Positions 1-4,776 of a DNA stretch of 5,413 nucleotides are shown in pieces. The notes under the pieces are model-generated. The model was not told the DNA's origin, did no database searches, and was given only the letters and a program-made list of their open reading frames with translations. The first letter of the stretch is position 1. Each line of letters begins with the position of its first letter. Position numbers and translations under genes: made by a program. Source of the DNA: an uncultured Candidatus Melainabacteria bacterium (GTDB lineage: Bacteria; Cyanobacteriota; Vampirovibrionia; Gastranaerophilales; Gastranaerophilaceae); the NCBI GenBank assembly GCA_937891325.1, contig CALAFU010000105.1, positions 1 to 5,413 on the forward strand, read 5' to 3'.

Positions 1-2391
1 CTGGTCTGTTCTGGCAATAACGCCGCAAGCAAAACCAGAAGGAGGTAGAGGAACTTCATTTACACCAGTAAAGGAATCGTAAACTTTAACCCACGGCGTA
101 TACAAAGCAGCACGATATGAATCAATGCCTAAAGTGTTTTTACGATAGTTTTCAACATCTTGATTTGCACCAGATTTGACACAATCAATTGGTGTATCAA
201 ACACGCAGAAACAGTCACGACGCGCATTAGCAATTTCCAACATTTTCTGTTTTACAACAGAAATGTTTTCAGAGCTATATGCACATTCCATCAACAAATT
301 AACAGTAACCTGATCACGTTCACGGAATAATTCCCAACCGCTTGCCACTGTTGACAAATCAACAGCTTCTTCAGTGCTACCACCAGTTAATTTACCAGTT
401 GTAACAGAAGTCATGCGAGGGAATGGACATTTACCATCAACCATTAATTCTTCATTAACAACAACAGAAATGTTTTCTGATTTGCCGTTAATTTTTGAAG
501 TAATTTGTGTCTGAACGCCATAACCGTCAACATTGCTGTACATTGTGCAATCGTTAAAGCTTTCAAGCAACAGATAGTCACCGTCTTCAACACGATAAAC
601 GAAAACATCAAATTTACGTTCATCATTTGCTGGCGCTTTAACCCAACGCAATTTCATTCCAGAAATTGTATCTTCAGAAGTGTCTGAAGGTTTTTCATTC
701 AGAACATAGCTGAAAGCATTGGTTTCATTTACAATCGGATTTGTGTCCTTTGTATAAATGAATTCACCCATACCGGCAATCACATAGGGTTGCAGTAACA
801 ATGGATCGTGGAACAATTTAGTTTCAGTTCCAACAAACTGCTTCAAGACAAGATTTTCTTCGCTATCTAAAACGCAAGTATACTTGCCAGACAACGCTTC
901 ACCATCTTCAGCAAATTCATCGTCATCAACTAAATCTTTTAATTCAGGATCGTTGTATACTTTTGAACCTGCTTCAACAAACTTATATTTACCTGTGTAA
1001 ATAAAGAATGTTGACATTTCATCTTCGTAATTAGAAGTTCCGCCCCAAATACCAGTTGTAGGTACCCACTGCTTTTCATCTTCCAAATACTTGAATTCGG
1101 CATCAGAACCATACGCAACATTGCTAACCATAAAGCGACGCGCACCAATCTGACCTAAATCTTCCCATTCACTAACTGTATATGTGGATTCAATAGGTTC
1201 AGCACTAACAGGTGTACGATAAATAGCATTACCTTCACAGTCTTCAAGTGTTGATTTTGAATCGTCAGCTTTTACAAAGAAGATACCAGGAACTGATGAA
1301 TCACGTGAAATGACAGGAATAAACCAACCATCACTGACTGAAGTAATTGTTTGAGCTTCAGCACGATCAGCATGAACATAAACAGGTTCACCTAAATCAT
1401 CTTTAGTTGAACGCGTCGACAGTTTCGCAAATCGATAATCATAATTGACAGTCGGTTCTTCAACATAACGTGTTGCTTCTCCATCTGCACGTAACACTTC
1501 AGCAACTTTTTTACCAGCTGGTTTTGCTACATAATATTTTGTAACTTCACCATCTTTGTAATTGTTGTTTTCACGAACAGCATAACACGTTGAACCATTG
1601 ACGGAAACTGCTGATACTTTAAATGTACCATTAAAAGCATCTAAAGGTGCTTTAGAAATGATTACCTTATCTCCAGCAGATAATCCATGTTCAAGGGTTC
1701 CTGTATTAACCGTTGCCGTATATTTATGTTTCGTAACATTGTCTGAATCCAAAACGGCTTCATCCAACAATGAAACTGAAACAGCCTGTTTGTTCGCAGG
1801 GATAATAGTAGTCTCTGACATCTGAACACGGATGTCTTCTTCATTTGGGTTTTCACCAACAAACGCTAAAGCTGTATTCTTGTCGATGACAGGGTTACCA
1901 TCATCATCTAAAATTTGGATACGTGTTTTCTTTGAAGGATCAGACGGATCAACTTCGTACTGATAATGACCATCAATAATTGAATATTGATAGAAAAACG
2001 TTTGAGCCGCACCTGTATCGCTATCTTGATCAACAGCTTTCTTAACCTCATTCAAAGAATAACCGTCAAGAAACTTTTCAAATTCACCATCTTCAACAGG
2101 TACTTTTAACCCGCTGTGACGTGAATCTTCTGAACAGACACGAACAACATATGCCTCACCCGCATCTGACATGGCGCAAGTCATACAATGACCCAAATAA
2201 CCATATTTTAAATCAGGTGTACCATAAATGTTCTGGTATGCAGCAGCTGACGTAATGTACTTTCGTTTAAAGACTGAACCTCTACGAGCTTCACCAACAG
2301 CACCAATAATAGACGTAGATGCATTTTCTGTAATCTGCGACAAATCAGTAATTTCAGGAAATACTCCAGGATACTTGCCAATAACTGACAT
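1..2391 (-). CDS. Phage tail sheath protein, T4 gp18-like (3' end of gene cut by window edge)
   Basis: This is the contractile outer sheath subunit of a myovirus tail, which polymerises around the tail tube and shortens to drive the tube into the host. The frame is open for 797 codons with no stop before the edge. The N-terminus (MSVIGKYPGVFPEITDLSQ, then TSIIGAVGEARRG near residues 26-38, YGTPDLKYGYLGH near 56-68 and YVVRV near 81-85) follows the family pattern PGV...E.D.S, GxxxxRG, YGxP and VVRV. Near 176-190 FVGENPNEEDIRV resembles the usual GEWGN-I-V segment. The C-terminal domain shows LTGGS (about 668), ANARRDCFCVFDTP, ALYTPWVKVYD (about 762-772) and PPSGFACGVIARTDQ (783-797), typical of the conserved sheath C-terminal domain. 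T4 gp18 is 659 residues, so this protein is clearly larger; the extra length lies in the middle, including a beta-rich stretch near 217-275. The ATG at 2391-2389 is supported by a GGGAG site 9 bases upstream and by the family match at residue 1. The final C-terminal segment is outside the window. Confidence 0.95.
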   Translation of the reverse strand, partial: MSVIGKYPGVFPEITDLSQITENASTSIIGAVGEARRGSVFKRKYITSAAAYQNIYGTPDLKYGYLGHCMTCAMSDAGEAYVVRVCSEDSRHSGLKVPVEDGEFEKFLDGYSLNEVKKAVDQDSDTGAAQTFFYQYSIIDGHYQYEVDPSDPSKKTRIQILDDDGNPVIDKNTALAFVGENPNEEDIRVQMSETTIIPANKQAVSVSLLDEAVLDSDNVTKHKYTATVNTGTLEHGLSAGDKVIISKAPLDAFNGTFKVSAVSVNGSTCYAVRENNNYKDGEVTKYYVAKPAGKKVAEVLRADGEATRYVEEPTVNYDYRFAKLSTRSTKDDLGEPVYVHADRAEAQTITSVSDGWFIPVISRDSSVPGIFFVKADDSKSTLEDCEGNAIYRTPVSAEPIESTYTVSEWEDLGQIGARRFMVSNVAYGSDAEFKYLEDEKQWVPTTGIWGGTSNYEDEMSTFFIYTGKYKFVEAGSKVYNDPELKDLVDDDEFAEDGEALSGKYTCVLDSEENLVLKQFVGTETKLFHDPLLLQPYVIAGMGEFIYTKDTNPIVNETNAFSYVLNEKPSDTSEDTISGMKLRWVKAPANDERKFDVFVYRVEDGDYLLLESFNDCTMYSNVDGYGVQTQITSKINGKSENISVVVNEELMVDGKCPFPRMTSVTTGKLTGGSTEEAVDLSTVASGWELFRERDQVTVNLLMECAYSSENISVVKQKMLEIANARRDCFCVFDTPIDCVKSGANQDVENYRKNTLGIDSYRAALYTPWVKVYDSFTGVNEVPLPPSGFACGVIARTDQ
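254..477 (-). repeat. 17-base direct repeat inside the sheath gene (copies 254-270 and 461-477)
   Basis: The 17 bases acaacagaaatgttttc occur exactly at 254-270 and 461-477. The copies are 207 bases apart, a multiple of three, so both encode the same peptide ENISVV in the sheath frame (SENISVV in both cases). This could be a remnant of an internal duplication or a coincidence in two adjacent beta/helix elements; the flanking residues do not obviously match. Confidence 0.6.
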
Positions 2392-2400
2392 TGTATATTT

Positions 2401-2405
2401 CTCCC
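2401..2405 (-). promoter_or_regulatory. Ribosome binding site of the tail sheath gene
   Basis: On the minus strand GGGAG lies 9 bases upstream of the sheath ATG, immediately after the stop codon of the preceding 55-residue gene. It decides the sheath start, because no other ATG nearby has such a site. Confidence 0.7.
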
Positions 2406-2406
2406 A

Positions 2407-2574
2407 TTACTTCTTTTTGCTATTAGTTTCTTTAACAACGCGCACGCCATCGGGAAGATTCTTTAAGTCTTCATTGATGACGACAGTTGCTTTCGCAGGA
2501 ATTGCATAAATCCGATCCGGATTTTTTGAAGAGGCCACAAAGACTTGAACTTTGTTCGAATTGTAATATTTCAT
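2407..2574 (-). CDS. Small phage protein of 55 residues, unknown function, directly upstream of sheath
   Basis: A complete short gene that reads MKYYNSNKVQVFVASSKNPD... and ends in ETNSKKK. It is supported by a strong AGGAGA site 6 bases before the ATG, by an ATGA overlap with the stop of the upstream 239-residue gene, and by filling the space before the sheath almost exactly (15 bases remain). It has no signal peptide, membrane segment or cysteine. The pattern is a short beta-rich module: VQVFVAS, then IPAKATVVI (near 25-33) and LPDGVRVV (near 40-47), ending in a basic tail. I do not recognise the family. Position recalls the small DUF2635-type protein that sits just before the sheath gene in Mu-like phages, but sequence resemblance is weak and this is only an analogy. 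Being co-translated with tail genes, it may be a minor tail or assembly factor. Confidence 0.8.
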   Translation of the reverse strand: MKYYNSNKVQVFVASSKNPDRIYAIPAKATVVINEDLKNLPDGVRVVKETNSKKK

Positions 2575-3290
2575 TTGATCTCTCCTGTTTCAGACACTGA
2601 ATAATTTTTAATACCAGAGTATTGTGTGTTAACCTGTACGACGAGAGGATTATCAACAGGCTCATCCAATAGATGTCCCCACACGTCAACAGAAAAACCT
2701 AACAAATAGATATAACCGCTACCACCTACTTTTTCTGATACAGACGGAACCGTATTGATTACCGGCATATTGATAAAGTATGTGAAGTTACATTCTACAC
2801 CGTCAACAAGTTTAGATTGCCATGTATGACAAAACTCACGATGTAAACATCTCAAAGAAATTTTATCTTGATAATATCTAATCGCTTTAAATGTTTCATC
2901 CCAAATAGAAACAGTATACTTTGTTTGAAAAGATTTCATTAAAGAAACTGTTTGTCTTGGGTCAAAACCTGTTTTGTCAGTATTGATAACTAAACCAGCT
3001 TCATTGACACGGTTACCCATAGCATGGTCAACAGATTCAAAAGACTTATCCGGCGAAAAAGCAATGAACGGAAATGATAATGACGATTTATCAGATTGTA
3101 ACTGTACTGACATCTTGATTTCATCTACAGAATCTGAAGTCGTCATAAAAATGCGGTCCAAATCCCATAACTGATTTCCAGTATTATCAACCCGTTTATC
3201 CGCAACAAGAATCATATCTAACAAGACATTTTTAATCTCGTTATCAACTTCATTCAATGATGAACTAAAATCATTCATGCTACGAGTCAT
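2571..3290 (-). CDS. Putative tail terminator / sheath stabiliser (T4 gp15-like)
   Basis: A 239-residue protein. T4 gp15 forms a ring on the end of the tail that holds the last sheath and tube rings and joins the head neck. The assignment rests on three things. It lies two genes before the sheath, where many myoviruses encode the tail terminator. Residues 124-134 (KYTVSIWDETF) followed by a helical segment to about 153 resemble the beta strand plus helix in gp15 (strand, then a stretch with aromatic and acidic residues). Residues 193-208 (YIYLLGFSVDVWGHLL) followed by a DEPVDNP segment resemble the gp15 beta strand that ends in a VNGW-type turn. The N-terminal 30 residues look helical. There are no catalytic motifs, signal peptide or membrane helix. 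The ATG is 3 bases after the previous stop and has no clear Shine-Dalgarno, so translation is probably coupled; a second ATG at residue 5 is possible. The family call is inference from pattern and position; another neck or head-completion protein is possible. Confidence 0.5.
   Translation of the reverse strand: MTRSMNDFSSSLNEVDNEIKNVLLDMILVADKRVDNTGNQLWDLDRIFMTTSDSVDEIKMSVQLQSDKSSLSFPFIAFSPDKSFESVDHAMGNRVNEAGLVINTDKTGFDPRQTVSLMKSFQTKYTVSIWDETFKAIRYYQDKISLRCLHREFCHTWQSKLVDGVECNFTYFINMPVINTVPSVSEKVGGSGYIYLLGFSVDVWGHLLDEPVDNPLVVQVNTQYSGIKNYSVSETGEIK
2581..2586 (-). promoter_or_regulatory. Strong ribosome binding site (AGGAGA) of the 55-residue gene
   Basis: AGGAGA on the minus strand, 6 bases before the ATG at 2574. 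It lies inside the last codons of the upstream gene, so ribosomes finishing that gene arrive directly at this start (ATGA overlap). It is the best Shine-Dalgarno in the window and supports this small gene being real and TGA being a true stop here. Confidence 0.8.
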
Positions 3291-3293
3291 TGC

Positions 3294-3554
3294 TTATTCA
3301 ACCAAAACCTGAATCTTTTTATCTTTACCTTTCGTGTATCGAGCCGTCGGTGATTTTCCACCTTTAAGCCATTCTTTAACAACCAGAATGTGAAAATGTA
3401 CATATTGATTATGAGTCTTTTTAAAAGCTTCACAAGAGCATTTGTACCCTGACACATCACGAGTTACTAAATATGTTCCTAATTCATGTCCGTCTCTGTC
3501 TTTAGCATCAACGAAAAAACCACTAGCTGTTTCTCTTACACGATAAATAATCAT
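3294..3554 (-). CDS. Small SWIM-like zinc-finger protein (86 residues)
   Basis: A small basic protein. Residues 37-63 read as a SWIM-type zinc finger: C39-S-C41, EAF spacing, then H53-F-H55 followed by ILVVKEWL. The family consensus is CxC, a short loop with an aromatic residue, then CxH and a hydrophobic helix. Here the third cysteine is replaced by histidine (H53), giving CxC...HxH, which could still bind zinc. SWIM domains are generally taken to mediate DNA or protein binding, so the role could be nucleic-acid contact or a small structural metal site; nothing here shows which. The N-terminal part (IIYRVRETASGFFVDAKD) looks like beta strands leading into the finger, and the C-terminus is lysine-rich (GKDKKIQ). 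The start has GGAAAAGG about 10 bases upstream. It sits 23 bases after the 338-residue gene and 3 bases before the gp15-like gene, so it is co-transcribed with tail genes. Confidence 0.75.
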   Translation of the reverse strand: MIIYRVRETASGFFVDAKDRDGHELGTYLVTRDVSGYKCSCEAFKKTHNQYVHFHILVVKEWLKGGKSPTARYTKGKDKKIQVLVE

Positions 3555-3564
3555 TTAGTCTGAA

Positions 3565-3572
3565 CCTTTTCC
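3565..3572 (-). promoter_or_regulatory. Ribosome binding site of the SWIM-like gene
   Basis: GGAAAAGG on the minus strand, 10 bases before the ATG at 3554. It lies in the 23-base gap that follows a tandem stop (TAA TAA, 3580-3575) of the upstream gene. The spacing is on the long side, so the site is plausible rather than strong. Confidence 0.5.
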
Positions 3573-3577
3573 GATTA

Positions 3578-4594
3578 TTACTTAAAGCAACCGATAACGC
3601 TTTCGGCAACATCTTCAGGCATGCCGCAATCGACAAGAACTTTCTTGCATTTCTTGCAGCTTTCTTCCTGTTTATCGGAATTGATGAATTCATCAACAGC
3701 AGATTCAACTTCTTCCTGTTTGTCATCAGCAATCAGTTTTTCAAGATCAACTGTACTCTTCAAGTTGATACCTGAATCTTCCAATGCAGCTTTCAATTCT
3801 TTAGCGTCTTTAAACGCGCCAGCTTTGAAAATGACGCCAACGTTTGTCTTCGGATCAAAAATACCGACAACATTTTCACCTTTCTTGGCAACGGCTAATT
3901 TATCTTCACCTTCACCTTCGAAATCGACATCAGCATCCATAGCTTTAGCATTGTTAATAAACGCATCAGCTGAATCCATTTCATCTTTTTCGTCTTTAGC
4001 GGCTTCAGACATAACTTTCAATGTATCTAACATTAAAATGTCTTTAGCATATTCAGGGTTGTCACGAATTTCAATCGCTTCAACCAACTGCGCATTCTTC
4101 GTTGTAATTTTGTTTTCGAAGATTTTCTGCATTTTAGCAGCTTCATCAATCTTATGTTCGTTTTTAACAACAGGCAGTTCAACGCCCGCTGATTTCATTT
4201 CGAATAAAGATTCTTTACGTTTCTTCGCATCTTTCAAAGCTGAACGAATTTCATTTGTATCTGAAACAGCTTTGATTAAATCAGATGTAACGATACGCAT
4301 GTTTTTGGCTTCAACGAAAGTAAATTTCTGATAGTTGACATCAGACAATTCTTCTTTGCAAGCAACGTTTTTAATCAGTTCACGAGCAATGTCGCAATCT
4401 TCAACCAAATATGAATTACGACCGTCCTGAACGACTAAATTTTCGCCTTCAGCACCTAAAATAACTTCTTCACCCATTAGGAATTTAGCATCTCCTTTAC
4501 GGGTTTCCAAAGTCATATCTTCCATGACAATGAACTTGTCGTTTGTTAAGCCGTTAAGGGCTAATTTATTTTGAGCTTCAATTAAATGACGCAT
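3578..4594 (-). CDS. Hypothetical phage protein, 338 residues, acidic with C-terminal cysteine cluster
   Basis: I do not recognise this family. The N-terminal 75 residues look like a compact mixed domain with short strands (FIVMEDMTLE, EEVILGAEGENLVVQDGRNSYLVE). Residues about 105-200 are highly charged and predicted by eye to be helical (SALKDAKKRKESLFEMK, AAKMQKIFENK), possibly coiled coil. Residues 199-232 are strongly acidic. A short beta-type segment (NVVGIFDPKTNVGVIFKAG, 241-259) precedes another helical stretch with DKQEE repeated at 291 and 307. The last 26 residues hold four cysteines (C313, C316, C323, C336) in a CxxC-x6-C-x12-C arrangement. There is no signal peptide or membrane segment. 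The ATG has CCGGAG 10 bases upstream, and the gene ends in two consecutive TAA codons. It is first in the tight cluster leading to the sheath, so a virion or assembly role (for example core, decoration or neck) is plausible but not shown. Confidence 0.85.
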   Translation of the reverse strand: MRHLIEAQNKLALNGLTNDKFIVMEDMTLETRKGDAKFLMGEEVILGAEGENLVVQDGRNSYLVEDCDIARELIKNVACKEELSDVNYQKFTFVEAKNMRIVTSDLIKAVSDTNEIRSALKDAKKRKESLFEMKSAGVELPVVKNEHKIDEAAKMQKIFENKITTKNAQLVEAIEIRDNPEYAKDILMLDTLKVMSEAAKDEKDEMDSADAFINNAKAMDADVDFEGEGEDKLAVAKKGENVVGIFDPKTNVGVIFKAGAFKDAKELKAALEDSGINLKSTVDLEKLIADDKQEEVESAVDEFINSDKQEESCKKCKKVLVDCGMPEDVAESVIGCFK

Positions 4595-4618
4595 AATAAA
4601 AAAACTCCGGTTATTATG
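4592..4618 (-). promoter_or_regulatory. Hairpin carrying the start codon and ribosome binding site of the 338-residue gene
   Basis: The plus-strand arms cataataa (4592-4599) and ttattatg (4611-4618) are perfect reverse complements. In the mRNA the ATG start codon is the end of the 3' arm, and the 11-base loop contains the Shine-Dalgarno CCGGAG (4610-4605) followed by Us. The stem has seven A-U pairs and one G-C pair, so it would be weak and could melt readily. It may tune initiation or simply bring the site close to the start; this is inference from the sequence only. Confidence 0.5.
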
Positions 4619-4660
4619 TTATTAACTACGCAATCACGGCTATACGAACATTAAAGTCCA

Positions 4661-4710
4661 TCAACTAGGTGCCTTCGTAAAATATTTTACGGATTGCATG
4701 TCAACTAGAT
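4661..4710. repeat. Pair of 10-base direct repeats flanking the palindrome
   Basis: tcaactaggt (4661-4670) and tcaactagat (4701-4710) match at 9 of 10 positions and are exactly 40 bases apart, close to four helical turns. On the minus strand they read AYCTAGTTGA, so each contains a TTGA core like a -35 box (TTGATG and TTGACA). They bracket the 16-base palindrome almost symmetrically. They could be paired binding sites for a regulator or two related promoter boxes. Confidence 0.6.
4676..4691. repeat. Perfect 16-base palindrome, candidate operator
   Basis: cgtaaaatattttacg is its own reverse complement over all 16 bases; two more outer pairs (t4674-a4693 and a t-g pair 4675/4692) extend the symmetry. 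As DNA it suits a dimeric regulator. As RNA it would fold to a 6-bp stem with a 4-base loop. It is not followed by a T run on either strand, so it does not look like an intrinsic terminator. Confidence 0.65.
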
Positions 4711-4733
4711 GAGTTTAATCAAATCAAACTCAT
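4709..4733. repeat. 8-bp inverted repeat (hairpin) after the lysine-rich gene
   Basis: atgagttt (4709-4716) and aaactcat (4726-4733) are perfect reverse complements around a 9-base loop, with a further possible G-U pair outside. It lies about 45 bases past the stop of the lysine-rich gene. No T run follows on either strand, so if it ends transcription it would not be as a classical intrinsic terminator. It may instead protect an mRNA end or form part of the leader. Confidence 0.45.
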
Positions 4734-4735
4734 TG

Positions 4736-4764
4736 CTATTAAGACCGTTAATTTATTATGTCAA
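4736..4764 (-). promoter_or_regulatory. Possible sigma70-type promoter
   Basis: On the minus strand a perfect TTGACA (4764-4759) is followed, after exactly 17 bases, by TAATAG (4741-4736), which matches only three of six TATAAT positions. Transcription would begin near 4730, in the hairpin, giving a leader of about 135 bases before the 338-residue gene. The AT-rich context makes chance matches likely, and many phage late genes use other promoter types. Confidence 0.3.
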
Positions 4765-4776
4765 ATAAACATAAAT

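Larger units (their letters stand above)
4595..4776. other. Non-coding gap rich in symmetric elements; probable promoter/leader of the tail-gene cluster
   Basis: This is the only sizeable gap in the window, in an otherwise packed minus-strand cluster. I see no gene in it. It contains, in transcription order, a TTGACA box with a possible -10 (4764-4736), an 8-bp hairpin (4733-4709), one copy of the CTAGTTGA repeat, a perfect 16-base palindrome (4691-4676), a second repeat copy, and the start-codon hairpin. The arms gattgc (4692-4697) and gcaatc (4630-4635) could pair around the palindrome. The content fits a regulated promoter or a structured 5' leader between two transcription units. Confidence 0.55.

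Noticed and set aside
2228..2509. Plus-strand open frame of 93 codons spanning the sheath start and the 55-residue gene
   Set aside because: It runs antisense across two real genes and their ribosome sites and has no recognisable protein pattern.
2571..2574. Reading TGA as an amino acid, which would extend the gp15-like protein
   Set aside because: The TGA forms an ATGA overlap with a gene that has a strong ribosome site, and the remaining genes end in TAA without in-frame TGA, so the standard code fits.
3594..3643. UBA/CUE-like motif (CGMPEDVAESVIGCF) at the end of the 338-residue protein
   Set aside because: The resemblance is a few residues only and the domain would be incomplete at the C-terminus; the cysteine pattern is a better description.
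3621..4331. Long plus-strand open frame of 236 codons opposite the 338-residue gene
   Set aside because: It is antisense to a well-supported gene with its own ribosome site, and its product is a serine/alanine-rich low-complexity sequence typical of a shadow frame. It has no convincing ribosome site and lies against the direction of the whole cluster.
4629..4698. Possible tRNA-like gene on the minus strand (6-bp closing stem and a GTTCG stretch)
   Set aside because: The GTTCG is not flanked by a pairing T-arm, the first internal hairpin is a tight 6-bp stem unlike a D-arm, and no anticodon arm can be drawn.
4676..4733. Palindrome and hairpin as intrinsic transcription terminators
   Set aside because: Neither is GC-rich and neither is followed by a run of T on either strand.
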